Source: Sipunculus nudus | Taxonomy: Eukaryota > Annelida > Sipuncula > Golfingiida > Sipunculidae | Assembly (NCBI GenBank): GCA_026874595.1 | Contig: CM049314.1 | Span: 74,540,300-74,604,299 of the forward strand | Direction: 5' to 3' | DNA: 64,000 bases | In this document: positions 46,498-58,647 of the stretch, piece by piece | Layout: every line of letters starts with the position of its first letter | Numbering within the stretch: position 1 is the stretch's first letter | The notes under the pieces: generated by a model | Told to the model about the DNA's origin: nothing | The model's database searches: none | Seen by the model: the letters and a program-made list of their open reading frames with translations, nothing else | Made by a program: the position numbers and the translations under genes

Positions 46498-47690
46498 GTT
46501 GGCAATCCTAGTTGTCTAATCATTGCGCAGAGATCTTTTTTACGTGCTTCAAGGTATGGAGGGGAGCCTCGTAGTGATCTGAAAATCCTGTAGCCCTCAT
46601 CCAACCTATTCAACTCATGAACTTTGCTTTCATTCAGGACATCTTGGACGGAATACTTTATCCCTTTAGTTTTGATTCGACGAATTGCTAGGCTAACCTT
46701 TCCTGTAATTTGTTCTGTTTGTAATTTCTTCATTTTATAGAAAAGATTTGGAACATTTGCAGCAACTCTGCGATCAAGTGCTCGGAGTTCCCATTTGCAA
46801 ATGTCACTGTAATAAACAGAAGTTTTTCTTTCAGCATTATCTAATCTCCTTTGCCCACAGAAAATTGACGGAAATGACATATATTCTGAATCTTTGTCTT
46901 GAAACAGACTCAAAGGCTTCTGTCCTTCACCAGGGTCTACAGATATTATGTCATTCCCTGTGAGTTCAGTATCATCAAGCATGGTATCTAGAATTCCTCC
47001 TTGTTCATCTTCGTGTATTTCTTCAAAATTGTCATCAGCAGATAGACTATCAACCACGGAATTGTCAGTTGTGCCAAGAGGTTCATGCTCTTGTGATTTT
47101 TTGAAAGTCTGAAGCCAATTGCTATTTATTGTGATGTTTGCATCTTTATACAACTGACTATGTCTCATCAAGTAGTGTAGTGCACTCAGTATTACAGCTG
47201 GACGTACATTTTGAGTGCACTCTACATTTTTGTACTCAAGTTTACGTTTTAAACTTATTGGTACAGTAGCGGTGGAGTCTGACGTACGTGGCAACATATC
47301 CACAGTCGTTTCTATCCGAGTAGGAACGTTGACCAGTGATCCCTTCAGTGACAACTGTGAACCTCTAGGTAATTCTCGTAACTGCATGAATGGTATGCGT
47401 AATGCAACAAGCCTTTCCTCTAGGGGACACAAGTTCAATTCAGTTGGCTTATCAGGAAACTGCATTCCATTAAATACAGAAATTTTTGGTGTCTTGTGGC
47501 ATTTGAGAGCATCAAGGCAAGTTGTGCTTAACCACTGTTTATTGTCCACTGATTTTACATCCGTAATATGTGTAGCTAGGAAAGGGGAATCTAGTTTGTC
47601 TGGCCAGCTATCAGAATTCTTTACCGAGTGTTTGAACCATGTCTGAATACAGCAACAACAAGCATGTATGGGACCTCAGATACTGAAGTA
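46389..47690 (-). pseudogene. Helentron polyprotein, DUF6570-like and linker region
   Basis: Downstream of a frameshift near 47,670 the chain runs GPIHACCCCIQTWFKHSVKN, then CLDALKCHKTPKISVFNGMQ, FPDKPTELNLCPLEERLVAL and RIPFMQLRELPRGSQLSLKG. 'FNGM.FP..P.EL..L...EE.LVALRIPFMQ.RELPRG' is the conserved DUF6570 block found ahead of Rep in many Helitrons. The later part (FCGQRR, YSDICKWELR) leads into Rep. A frameshift near 46,500 interrupts 'LGLPT' and the next 'SLSAADTHW'. Confidence 0.75.
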
Positions 47691-48750
47691 TGAAATTTCT
47701 GGATACATTCTTTGAGATCTGCAGCCTGTTTTCTCTTTAGATTAACTTCTTTTTCATTTTGTCTGTATGATTCATCAGTTCTTTTTTGTGCTCTTGTGGC
47801 TGTGTTTCTCATAGTCTCAGTTCTCTTATGTAATGGATCAGCTCTTTTCCTCCTTTTGGCCAGACTCTCAGTTTCTCTAAAAAAATCATCTTCAGATCTT
47901 TTTCTTTTTTTACCAGTTGATTCTCTGACACGTTCCATTTCCCGATAGATTTCATTTTGTCTGGCAGTTTGCTTCTGTTGTTTCTCAGCTTCTTTCTCAT
48001 GTGCCCTTCGAACTTGGTCTTTTCTTATCTTGATTGTATGCTTTCTCTGCAGAACGTTCTTTTTGTCTGTAAGTTACATTTTGTCTGGCAGTTTGCTTCT
48101 GATGTTTCTCGGCCTTTCTTTCTTTTTGTCTGTATGTTTCGTATTGTCTGGCAGTTTGCTTGTGTTGTTTCTCAGCTTCTCTCTCTTGTGCCCTTCGAAC
48201 TTGATCTTTTCTAATCTTTTGATTATATGCTTTTTCTGCAGAACGTTCTTTTTGTCTGTATGTTTCATGAAGTCTAGCAGTTTGCTTGTGTTGTTTCTCA
48301 GCTTCTTTCTCTTGTGCCCTTCGAACTTGATCTTTTCTTATCTTTTGATTATATGCTTTCTCTGCAGAACGTTCTTTTTGTCTGTACGTTTCATTAAGTC
48401 TAGCAGCTTGCTTCTGTTGTTTCTCAGCCTTTCTCTCTTTTTGTCTACAAGTTTCATTTTGTCTTGATAACAGTTTTCTTTGTTGATCTTTTAGGCGTTC
48501 TAAATCCCTGTGAGCTAGATTCATTCTTTTCAGTCGCATATACTCTTTCAAATATACTTTTCTGTTCATTTTTAGTTGCTGATCTTTAAAGTATTCTTGG
48601 ATCAAGTGAACACCATCTTGAGAATCATTTTCATGTTCAGGTCTGCTTTTATTTACCGTGTCCATGAGGTCTTTTGTTGACTGGGCTGCAAGCTTTAGCT
48701 GATCATCTGAATTGGTAGACTGGTTACTTTTGGCGTTTCAGTCCAAGTTT
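47690..48750 (-). pseudogene. Helentron charged coiled-coil region
   Basis: The region is highly charged and built of repeats: ETYRQKERSAEKAYNQKIRK then 'DQVRRAQE.EAEKQHKQTAR', with a period of about 43 residues, about four times. It continues in another frame as MERVRESTGKKRKRSEDDFF and 'AQKRTDESYRQNEKEVNLKR'. Frame breaks occur near 48,735 and 48,010. Similar Lys/Glu/Arg-rich helices precede the DUF6570 block in Helentron proteins. The complementary-strand open frames here (Phe/Leu/Ser-rich) are shadows of it. Confidence 0.65.
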
Positions 48751-49383
48751 AAATGCTTTAGTGGTGACTTGGTTTATTCTGAAATATGTCACTTCAAACA
48801 TAGTTGCATTCATCACATTTGCATAGTTTGATATATACTGAAAGAATTCCGACTGCAATTCAAATGCAAGAAGAACTGATGTGCCACAAGGTGTAGGATA
48901 CCCAACATGATTTCTGCTGTGTGGATCAAACACATAGTAACAATTCTGCAATCGCGCTTCCTCCAGCTATAAAAAACCCACATTTCTTGGAAGTGATTTC
49001 TGCCAAAGCATCCAGGTAAAACATATGGGGTGCTTGCACATCAGAATGATGAAACCACCGGTGATCAAGGTTGAATTTATCTTGAAATTATGATCAAGGG
49101 ATTGTATGTACTCTGGTATTTCATCCCAAGCCATGTATCCTTTATCTGGTATATCTGACATCAATGTTATGTACAAATGATCACCTTCAATTAATATTGT
49201 GTCCATATCATTTGTTTGCCATTCAACAACATCGTGCAGGGTGGCATAAAGGAGAGCAACAAGTGAATTAGGCACACACTGTTTGCCAACTGACTCTGAT
49301 GGAAACTGAGGATCGCCTTGGTGAAAAGTGCCTTTAACAATCTTACTGACAGATACAGCCGGGACAGGTATAGCTGAAGCCAT
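48724..49383 (-). pseudogene. Helentron N-terminal cysteine-protease-like domain
   Basis: It starts at ATG 49,383 (MASAIPVPAVSVSKIVKGTF). Key blocks are 'SVGKQCVPNSLVALLYA' (candidate catalytic Cys), 'WDEIPEYIQSLDH' and YYVFDPHSRNHVGYPTPCGT (candidate Asp and His). The Cys-N-S and D-x-H arrangement resembles OTU-like or herpes-tegument-type (C76) deubiquitinase folds that recur in large transposon proteins. One in-frame TAG stop (48,967-48,969) splits it; otherwise it is open to 48,724. Assignment to C76 rather than OTU is uncertain. It probably processed the polyprotein or removed ubiquitin. Confidence 0.6.
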
Positions 49384-49639
49384 AGCTGAGCAGATAAGTT
49401 TCAAGTTTACAAAAAATCTGATAAAATCTTTAAAAAAAAGATGTACTGGATGAGAGAAAGTCAGGCACACGATCTAGAGTATTTAATGGACCTGATTATG
49501 AAAATGAAAAAAAAATGAGTATAGCTATGAAGATACAGGAATATGGTGAAGATGCCTCTGTTCAACAGAGTTCATAAAATAGAAATAAATGACAAACTCA
49601 AAACTCAATAAATGATAATTTTTTTTAATATCGTCAGGT

Positions 49640-49865
49640 TTATTTTTGCACTGGTTTTATTTTCTCGTTTTTTTATCTGGTTTCGATCTCCTTTTTTTTA
49701 TCTGGTTTTGATCTCTTTTTTTATCTGGTTATCTTTGATCTCGTTTTTATCTGGTTTTGATCTAGTTTTTTGATCTGGTTATCTTTGATCTGGTTTTCTT
49801 TGATCTGGTATTCTTGTTCGTGAAATATTTGATCTGGATTTGTTCTGGATTTTTCTTGGCAGGTA
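49640..49865 (-). repeat. simple repeat TTTTATCTGGTTTTGATCT
   Basis: Loose tandem copies of ATCTGG/GATCT plus T runs. On the minus strand they read as ACCAGATCAAAA repeats and produce short Asn/Gln/Ile/Lys-rich open frames, which are not considered a gene. Confidence 0.75.
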
Positions 49866-49974
49866 CCTGAAAACATAAAGAAAAAAATTACAGTATTGAA
49901 AATATTTATTATCAACTAAATACAAAAGTAAGAGATAAAATAACAAGTGCATGCATAATATGAAAGTCGTGTAT

Positions 49975-50530
49975 CTGGTAACCTCTGACCTCATTAAATA
50001 TGCATGAATTTTGTTGGGAATATAAATCAGGTGAGAAACTCTATTGGTAAATATGTATGACGAGTTTCATGAAAATCCATAGTCACCACTGTGCCACCAA
50101 AGTGAGGTGATCTCTTACCTTATTAAATGTGCATGGATTTTGCTGGAAATTGAAGAAATTCAGATATTTTATGTATTAATAATCCTGATGAGTTTGATCC
50201 ATATCCTTCATATTCTTTGTAAGTTATTGCACCGACACCTCCGAGTGGCCTGTTCAGAGCAGCCTGGTAACCTTTGACCTCACTAAATAAGCATGCAACC
50301 TGCTGAGAGATTAATTGGGGTGAGGAACTGTACTGGTAAATATGTACGAGTTTCATGAAAGTCTACAGGATATTTGTGAAGTCACCAAAGTGCCTCCAAA
50401 GTGTGGTGACCTCTGGCCTCATTAAATATGCATGGACTTTACTAAAATCAAACTTAGGCGAGATATTTTAGTGATTAATATTTCTGTTGAATTGTATCAA
50501 TATCCAACATATTCCTCACAATACATTGGT
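49975..50530 (+). repeat. tandem repeat of about 140 bp, four units
   Basis: 'TGACCTCATTAAATATGCAT' or close variants begin at about 49,985, 50,113, 50,276 and 50,414. They are followed by GGTGAGAAACT/GGTGAGGAACT, TGGTAAATATGTA.GA and GAGTTTCATGAAA words. The units are diverged. No coding function is seen. Confidence 0.65.
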
Positions 50531-50639
50531 AAAAGTGTAGTACAGGAGACCTGCCCAAAAAATGACTTCCCCACCGATGCTAGTGATTGTTTGTATTATT
50601 TCTTGCTCCAGCATGGAGCTTACTTATGATTCAATCAAC

Positions 50640-51101
50640 ATCCACAAATTTCTATATGACTGACATAAAAATAAGACATCAAACTCGATTTGAAGGAAAA
50701 ATTAAGAGAGAGTAATGACAGTTTGCAGTATGTCACCTTAAATGCACGTTTACCAATTCATCTTTTCCTTTTATAGTGCATGTGTGTCTTTATTTCAGTA
50801 AAATCTTCAATCAATTATTCTATCACTGCATCACTGCCATCAGGCAACACGAGTCCACAAAGCCAATTACCAAGTTAAGCTGTTTGTAAATCCTGATTAT
50901 CACCCAACATCGTTTCACTTGTATTTTAAGCAAACAAAGAATTTCTTCAAAATCAAATGAACAAAATCAAGTGTCGAAGTGGTCCCCGCTGTATCCAATA
51001 GACTGTTTAATTTGTTGAAATATGCCTTGATTATGGCTTGAATATGGCCTCGTGAAAAATTGGAATTTCCCGCCAAGAAAATAACTGAAATATATACCAA
51101 C
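50640..51101. other. no gene recognised
   Basis: Left flank of the Gypsy insertion. No repeat or coding signal is recognised. Confidence 0.4.
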
Positions 51102-51105
51102 CTTG

Positions 51106-51695
51106 TGTGGCAAACCCCCCTTGGTAGTCGGCCAAGTTTTTTATGGTAACAGTTTAGTTTTTACGGTACTGAACTAGTTTTAGGAGAGAAGCGCGGGGAT
51201 CCAGGCAAGAAGATATGGCCAGTATCAGACGGGGAGAAAACCGTGAACAGAACTAAGAAAACAGTGTGTCCCAGCCTGGTGAACTATACATCTGTGAAGG
51301 TTAGGTATTGTGAACGTATTTTATACACCGAACGGGCCGTGACATTGCGAGGAACCTCAACATTGGCTTGATTTAATATCTCGGCCCACCGCTTTAAGAT
51401 CATGGCGGACAATCGGCCCCTGGAGCAGGTGATACGGGGACCCGTGGATTGAAAGTATAATTGTGTGTTATTAATCATACCGCGTCTGGTATAACTGTAA
51501 TTTGTTATGATTTATTGTCAATAATTATTCTAATCAAGCTACTGTCTTCGTGTCTACTTTCGTTGGAATCGGAGTGACCGCTGCACAGAACAGTTATGAA
51601 CTTTTGCCCTGTTTTGTCATCTAAAATACCGTTAGTCGTTACCCCCGAAGTCCGAACCCGCATAGCGCTGGGAAGTGAAACCCCGGTTCGCTACA
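51106..51695 (+). repeat. 5' LTR of the Gypsy element
   Basis: 590 bp with TG...CA ends, matched by 58,661-59,190 plus 63,654-63,715. The complete 5' copy shows that 'ACCGTTAGTCG' (about 51,629-51,639) was the target into which the Ngaro-like element later inserted in the 3' copy. Confidence 0.93.
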
Positions 51696-51700
51696 GAATT

Positions 51701-51718
51701 TGGTGAGCCAGCACGCGG
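51701..51718 (+). promoter_or_regulatory. primer-binding site
   Basis: TGGTGAGCCAGCACGCGG starts 5 bp after the LTR with the TGG expected opposite a tRNA CCA end. I could not match it to a specific tRNA. A partial echo, GTGAGCCAGCGGGGAAGTG, occurs at about 51,773. Confidence 0.5.
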
Positions 51719-52810
51719 GGGTGACAGGTTAATCTGATGGCTACAATTGCATATTCTAAGAGGCTGTTCATTGTGAGCCAGCGGGGAAGTGTAAAAATGT
51801 GATGCTTGCAATTGTACATTTAGAGATACAGAATTTGGTAGCCCGTACGCTCGTCGATAATTTGGAGCAAATTGATGACATTATAATTGAAAATTTGAAC
51901 ATTGATAAGCCTGAAAACTTGCCCGCTTCATTTGTAATATTCCATTTATTGAATCAGACTGGAAACAGATTAGTTCAAGTTGTAGAAGACAGATGGCGTC
52001 ACTGACTTGAAGTTGGAATTCTGAGGTTCACATTGGTAACTGATAAGGCCAGCAGGTGGTGCCACTGATCCATGTCCAGAAGGAATATTATTTAATGCTG
52101 AGCATTGCTTTAAATTAACTGGGGATATTATTTATAATGAAACCTGAGAAGATTATTTGAGTTTTTGTGCTGGAACCAGCAAACCGTGCAATTATTGACA
52201 TTTGATATGTTTCATTGTTTGTCAAACTGAACAATGTGTATAACTGTTGTATGTCAGTTGACTGATATTTTGAAATTGTTTTGGTGGTCAAAATGAATCA
52301 GAAATATGCATGTTTTTAGTAATTTGCCCAGTAAGTATTGAGTATTTGGGCACAGTGATTGATTGACTTGTTTTTATTTTGGTATCAATAATAATTTGAT
52401 GATACAGGTACTGCAATTTAGCAAATGTGGGTAATTGTGGTGGCAGCACTGGATGAGTAGACACAAATGTGCATATTTATTATATGTGATTAATGTATTG
52501 AACCTTTAATTTGTTTAGAGGAACTATGCCTATATATGAGATAAAATAATGATTTTATACTCTGTTTGACTCTGGCACAACAATTTAACCTGGATGTTTA
52601 TGAGTCTGGTGGCTTTAACTTAAGAGTTAATAGTCTCAGTGACCACAAGTTCCTTCATGTTTTGTTGAAGAGAAAGAGACTATGTCATCGCACAGTTGTG
52701 TGGTGTGATTATTGATCACAGTTCACTGAGTATTGTATCTATTGAGAGATATTGACAATAAGAGAGAAATTTTGTGTTGTGTGACATTGAGAATAAAATA
52801 ATAGTTAAAG
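51719..52810 (+). other. Gypsy 5' leader
   Basis: About 1.1 kb between primer site and gag. No domain is seen in the 68-codon frame at 51,799-52,005. This is long for a Gypsy leader and could hold packaging signals or a short inserted sequence. Confidence 0.5.
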
Positions 52811-54148
52811 ATGACACAACAACAGACATCACTATTGGACTTGTTCGGGACTTCGGTTGTCGCAACCCCCATATTACCAGTGCAGTCAACACAGACTGAA
52901 AGTGGACAAGCCAGACTTCGTAACCCGTATATTAAAGGTCAAGGTCAGGTTAATGATGGAATAAGTTCATGCACTGATTCCGCTATTATACAGATAGAGG
53001 ACGATGATATGCTCTTACCTAGAGATCAGGTAAACCTGACATTGAATGCTCAGGGGTCAAGGTCACCCCAGGGACAGACATTAGGCCACAGAGTATGTGA
53101 CTTGCCATTTATGACATCACAAAATAAAAGTGATGACCTAAAACCAAGAGGTCATAAAGAACCGGACAAATATGACGGCGAAACCACTGAATGGGAGGAC
53201 TATATCCACCATTTTGAATTAGTTGCAAAGTGGAATCGCTGGGATGATGACGAAAAGGCTTTACAGCTGGGTGCCAGTTTAACTGGGCATGCACAACGGG
53301 TACTAGGAGATCTTCCCACAGAACAACGCGAAAACTTTTGTGAATTAAAAGCGGCATTAGAGTCAAGATTTGCGCCCAAAGACCGAAAAACAGCTTTTAA
53401 GAACGAGTTCCGTAAGCGAAAGTGACAAACTGGTGAAAATCTACGACACTACGCGTATGCACTACGACGTATAGCGAGCCAGGCATATAATATAAGTTAT
53501 GATGCATTACAGGAGCTGGTGATAGAACAGTTTATCTTGGGTCTGGACCACCATGAGCTGCAAAAGCATGTGCACTTTACGAGACCCGCTACGTTAGAGG
53601 CAGCGATATCTGCCGCAGTCAAATATGAGTCTGTTGATTTTCGGCATCCTGGTGTATCAAACTTAAGTAAGCCAAGGTCAGCCAAGGTCAAGGCTAATAC
53701 AATGACTGAACCAAATCAGTCACCTGCAAAGACAGAGGGGTATAAACAGTTACCGCCAGTCAGTCAGCCAACCATGACCCCTCAGATGAGGACCCCTGGC
53801 CAAGGACAAAGGTTAGCATATGAGAGGAAACACCAATTTAAGCGTGGTACATGCTTTTGTTGTGGGGGAGCAGGACATTTCAAAAGAAATTGTCCCCATC
53901 GCAGGCGCCCACGGCCATTTGCTGTGGCACCTCAAGTACAAGAGACTTATAACCCCATCACGCAGTTACCACCCGCCCCACCTACTTACCCTGGGTACAT
54001 GCCGCAGCCTGTGTGCTTGGATATTGGTAATCCAGTTGGGACGTCAAGTAGTTACATATCAGCACCTATTGCACCGGGTTCATCCTTTCAGCAGGTGTCC
54101 ACAACAATTGGGCACCTAGGCCTGTCAGCAACTAGAGCCAGACTGTGA
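52811..54148 (+). pseudogene. Gypsy gag (capsid and zinc knuckle), with in-frame stop
   Basis: Start ATG 52,811 (MTQQQTSLLDLFGTSVVATP). The capsid part has 'PDKYDGETTEWEDYIHHFEL' and, after a TGA at 53,423-53,425 in the same frame, QTGENLRHYAYALRRIASQA and FILGLDHHELQKHV. A CCHC zinc knuckle CFCCGGAGHFKRNC lies near 53,852-53,893. Gag forms the cytoplasmic particle and binds element RNA. The frame ends with a TGA at 54,146-54,148, beyond which the same frame runs open into the protease, so gag and pol were probably one frame. Confidence 0.88.
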
Positions 54149-55192
54149 GGTGGCATACGTGTTTCTGCACCTACGACACTGACACCTAGTGCACCGGCTA
54201 TGCCTAGAGGGGCTACCACCTCAAAACCTGGATGGTCTAGTGGATTAAAAGATGCTTCCGGATGGCACCTGCCTGGATGCATTAATGGAATTGATGTGAA
54301 CTTTTTAGTTGATACGGGGTCAACTCACAGTATAATCAGGAATGAGTTGTATGATCGAATGTTCTTGCATACACGACCTGTACTGTATCCGGTAGACAAG
54401 ACATTTAGTACCGTTACTGGACAGCCTATGGCCACCGAAGGCAATGGAATATTTGATCTGGAGATAGCTGGGGAAAGCTGGAGCTTTCCATTTGTGGTTG
54501 TGCCAGCTGAGGATCCCGGACTGATAGGCGTTGACTTGATGACGCATCTTGATGCCACATTCCATCTTGGAAGAGGGGAAGTGATTGTTAAAGGGGTCCC
54601 TCATAAAATGCATTATCAGTCTGGCAGTAGTGTCGCTCGGGTACACGTCAAAGAGACAATAATAATTCCATCATAGTATGAAGCAACTATACCGTGTAAA
54701 CTGGGAAAGTTACGGACTGAGATACCAACAGATGCTGTGTTAGAGCCAGACCCTGAATATGTTAAGGAGAGTGGACTTCTTGTTGGTAGCACTGTAATTA
54801 ATACATCCAACAAGATTGTGCCAGTCACAGTGATAAATCCCAGCAATGAGACAATCAGAGTTGCAAAAGGAACACCCATTGCCCAGTTTAGAGAGGTAGA
54901 CCAAGTTATTCCGCTACCTACTGACAACAATACGGATATCAGTCATCTTAATGTGGATGAGGACATAAAGTTACCTGAACATCTACAGCCATTGATCGAC
55001 AATGTGCCTGATGTCCTTACTTGCAGTCAAATGAGTCGCCTAAAGGCAGCCATTTTTGAGTGCCAAGATGTCTTTTTGGGACCAGATGGAAAGTTAGGCC
55101 TTACCAACATGGCCGAACACAACATTGATACTGGTTGTAGCCTGCCGATTAAGCAACCGCCGCGACAGGTACCCCATGGCCCAGAAAGCTGA
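54149..55192 (+). pseudogene. Gypsy aspartic protease and RT lead region
   Basis: The frame (same phase as gag) has the retropepsin site VDTGSTHSII at about 54,310 and 'DPGLIGVDLM' near 54,520. It stops at TAG 54,674-54,676 and continues in frame with EPDPEYVKESGLLVGSTVIN and HNIDTGCSLPIKQPPRQVPH. The last 'H.I.T....I.Q..R..P' is the standard start of Gypsy RT. A one-base frame change near 55,180 leads to the RT frame. The protease would cut Gag-Pol. Confidence 0.88.
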
Positions 55193-56465
55193 AGATGAAA
55201 ATGAAGTCCAAAAGATGCTGGACCAAGACATTATAGAGCCCAGTAACAGCCCTTGGGCATCACCAATAGTGCTTGTAACAAAGAAGGACGGAGGTGTACG
55301 TTTCTGCGTCGATTACCGGCGACTCAATAGCGTGACGCGGAAAGACGTGTATCCGTTACCACGGATTGATGATTCGTTGGACAATTTATCCGGTAGTCAG
55401 TGGTTTTCAACACTTGATATGGCCTCAGGCTATTGGAGGCTCAAGATGGCGGACGATGGATCCAAGGAAAAGACTGCGTTTTGTACACATCTTGGCTTAC
55501 ACCAGTTCAAGGTCATGCCATTTGGCCTGTGTAACGCGCCCGCGAGCTACGAACGCCTGATGGAAAATGTCTTACGAGGTCTCCAGTGGAGACAGTGTCT
55601 TGTTTACATCGATGATGTGATATGTGTCGGAAAAGACTTTGACCATGCGCTAGAAAATTTGATGACTGTGTGGCAGAGGTTTCGGGAAGCCAACTTAAAA
55701 CTGAAACCAAAGAAATGCCATTTATTCCAACGCAGTGTGACATTCTTAGGACACCTGGTGTCAGCTGATGGTGTCAGGTGTGACCCCGACAAAGTCAAAG
55801 CAGTTGAAGAATGGCCAGTACCAAATAGCTTAACTTAAGTTCGCAGTTTTCTCGGTTTAGCGGCCTACTACCGTAGACACATCAACCGATTCTCGGAAAT
55901 CGCTGCACCGATGATTGCTTTGACTAGAGGGAACCCCAAAAAGAGATCGTTTCAATGGACTGAAAAGTGCCAAAAGTCATTTGAAGCGCTTAAGAAAGCA
56001 CTTAGGGAAGCTCCGTTGTTGTCGTATCCAACTGAAGACGACCTGTTTATTTTGGATACCGACGCGAGTGGTGAAGGTATGGGTGCCGTGCTGTCCCAAC
56101 TTCAAGGTGGCCAAGAACGTGTTATTGCTTATGGCAGCCGGACCCTAAATCGTTCCCAATGAAATTACTGTACCACTAAACGTGAGCTCTTAGCAGTGGT
56201 AACATTCATTAAACAATTTAGACATTACTTGTGGGGACGAAACTTTATTCTCCGAACTGATCATGCGTCACTGAGATGGTTAAAGAACTTTCGGAACGTT
56301 GAAGGGATGTTAGCACGATGGCTTACTGTGTTAGACATGTACTCGTTTGAAATCCAAACCTGAGCAGGGGCCAAGCATGCCAACGCTGATGCTTTAAGTA
56401 GGGTTCCATGTCGGCAGTGCAAAAGAGAGGACTGTTTAAGACCAGATACCAGAAAGATCTCTGCC
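55180..56465 (+). pseudogene. Gypsy reverse transcriptase and RNase H
   Basis: RT blocks: EPSNSPWASPIVLVTKKDGG, FCVDYRRLN, 'STLDMASGYW', 'MPFGLCNAPA' and the active site YIDD at 55,605-55,616. A TAA at 55,836-55,838 interrupts; the frame resumes VRSFLGLAAYYRR. RNase H reads ILDTDASGEGMGAVLSQ, then a TGA (56,160-56,162), then 'TKRELLAVV' and 'LRTDHASL'. Another TGA at 56,361-56,363 precedes AGAKHANADALSR. All stops are in one phase, so they are point changes in a once-open frame. Confidence 0.92.
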
Positions 56466-58188
56466 GTGCATACCCAGAGTCAAGCGGCTGGTGACACAGA
56501 GAATGATGCCGCTCAAAGCTCCCCAGATCATCAGTCATTTGAGGAGTGGTGTCAAGAGTATGACACAGATGCCCTCCAAAAGCTACAGCAAGAGGATCCT
56601 GCGATATCGAAAATAAAAATCCTCCTAACCAGAGATAAACAAAAGCCAACATGGGCCGTGATAGCAAAGGAATCACGAGACTTAAAGGAATTATGGAGCC
56701 AGTGGAACAACTTAGTGATTCTGGACAATTTACTATATAGAGAGTGGGCTCCTAGTAACGACATGCCAAAAGTCCGACGACTCGTGACACCGTGGCCGTT
56801 GAGAATACAAATCATGAAGTTTGTCCATAATAAGAGACTTGCTAGACACTTAGGCATAACAAAATCTCTACACAATGTACGCCAACGCTTTTACTGGCCT
56901 GGTCACAAGCGGGATGTGATACGATGGTGCCAAAGATGCAACGTGTGTGCGAGCCGAAAACCACGCACAGGACCCCGTAAAGCACCACTTCATCAAAGCC
57001 CTTTTGGAGACAGGATAGAGCGTGTGGCCATGGACATATTAAGACCACTCAGGACCACGGAAAATGGAAATCAGTACATTTGTGTCATTTCAGATTACTT
57101 CACAAAGTGGGCGGAGGCATATGCAATGCCAGACCATACCACTCAAGCCATCGCAGAAAGGTTAATGCATGAGTTCATCTTGAAATATGGTATACCACAT
57201 GTTTTGCACAGTGACCAGGGTCCAGTTTCCAGTCAAAGCTGATGAATCAGCTATGTAAGTTGCTTGAGATTGACAAAACCCGGACTAGTACCTATCGTCC
57301 GCAGAGCGATGCGATCGTGGAACGTGCAAATAGGACTTTACTGCAGATGTTGTCCTGTTTCGTCAATGACTACCAGGACAACTGGGATGATTTGTTACCA
57401 TATGTGATGTCTGCGTATCGAGCGACCGCCCATGACAGTACCAAGTGCTCGCCAGACTTGATGTTTCTGGGCAGAGGAAAGACAATGGCTATAGATTTGC
57501 TTATGGGAGGACCCCCAAAAGACCAGGTACCCCAGTGCCCAAACGAGTATGTGACCTGGGTGAAGGAGGCCACTATGCTCGCCCATGAGTATGCCCGGAA
57601 ATATCTGAAACAGGCAGCAGAGCGGCAGAAACGCAACTATGATGTAAATGCAATCTACCGGAAGTTTCCCGTTGGAAACTGGGTGTGGTACCATTACCCA
57701 CCAAAGGGCAACCAGAAACTTGGCAGAGGTTGGACGGGCCTAATCTTGTGACTGATGAGGTGACTGATGTCAATCTTCGTATTCAAGACGCCCCAGATAA
57801 ACCTAGTAAGGTTTTTCATATGGATCAATTGAAGTCTTACGTAGGAGATCCACCCCGTGAAAGCTGGATCCGGACGGAGGCTCCTGACCAGGAGAGCGAC
57901 GAGGATGCGTTGTTAGGAGATCCGTTGGTGGGTCAAGAGGAGCCAGGGGTTAGTGATGACCAGCAGAGTGAACCTTGTAGAGAGGATGATGCGGAGGAAG
58001 GGAAGCCCCGAACCAGGAGTGACCTGGACAATCAGGACGTTGAAACTCCTCCACAGCCCTTCTCGTACATTGGCGAGGACACAGACAATGAAAATATGGG
58101 CGATGATACAGTGCGCGCAGAGGCCGATGATGTTCAGTTAGGCCGGGGTATGCGTGTCAAGAAGCCAGTTGACAGACTTAACTTGTAA
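56466..58188 (+). pseudogene. Gypsy integrase and C-terminal region
   Basis: The integrase zinc-binding part is 'HNKRLARHLGITKSLHNVRQ' then 'CQRCNVCASRK' (HHCC). The catalytic core has AMDILRPLR (first Asp), LHSDQGP (second Asp) and, after a frame change near 57,215, YRPQSDAIVERANRTLLQML (Glu). A second frame change near 57,740 leads to NLVTDEVTDVNLRIQDAP and the GPY/F-like 'HMDQLKSYVGD'. An acidic tail ends at 58,188. Integrase would join element DNA to the chromosome. With two frameshifts it is inactive. Confidence 0.9.
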
Positions 58189-58647
58189 AAGAGAGGCAAG
58201 GGACTTATTAAACGGCTAAATGACCAACAGACACTTTCAAAGAGACGGGGAAATTGGAGTTATGGTGACCAGACTCATAAATGTGGTAAATCGGTTGACA
58301 TGGTAGAGCCGCCAAGGGTACCGGTCTTACTTAATAGGTATGCCCTTGGGCGAAGAAATGTGCCATTAAAGAACTACCAGGTTATTAGGGAAATAAAGGT
58401 TAGCCAGAGATGTTCCTCAGTCCAATTGATCGAAGTTCTGTTAAGTTTAGCTCAAATCATTTGTAGTACTTGCCGGATCAATTAGTAGCTATAGACCGGT
58501 TGAGAAAGGAAAATGTCATAGTTTTCGGCCAGATTATCATTCGTAAGAACTCACCGAAGTTGTGGGTGTTCAAATGTTATATTTAATTCTATTTAGAGTT
58601 TGATTTAGTGTATTTGTTTTGGACCAAACCGCAGGCGGTCTTGGTCT
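58189..58647 (+). other. Gypsy 3' untranslated region
   Basis: Between the end of pol and the purine tract. A 61-codon frame at 58,300 has no recognised domain. No envelope-like gene is present. Confidence 0.6.

Larger units (their letters stand above)
44332..49383 (-). mobile_element. Helentron (Helitron-like rolling-circle transposon), decayed
   Basis: Minus-strand pieces, in order, are: a cysteine-protease-like domain, a charged coiled coil, a DUF6570-like region, Rep nuclease, a helicase C-terminal remnant and an APE-type endonuclease. A Rep-helicase protein with a C-terminal endonuclease is the Helentron arrangement. It replicates by rolling circle in the nucleus. All joints show frameshifts or stops, and the helicase core is deleted. 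Terminal sequences were not identified. The low-coordinate side abuts composite repeat copy 4. Confidence 0.8.

Noticed and set aside
47712-48467. Phe/Leu/Ser-rich plus-strand open frames (possible membrane proteins)
   Set aside because: They are complementary shadows of the Lys/Glu/Arg-rich Helentron coiled coil on the minus strand.
58189-58647. Envelope-like gene after Gypsy pol
   Set aside because: Only about 460 bp with a 61-codon frame. No signal peptide or membrane segment.
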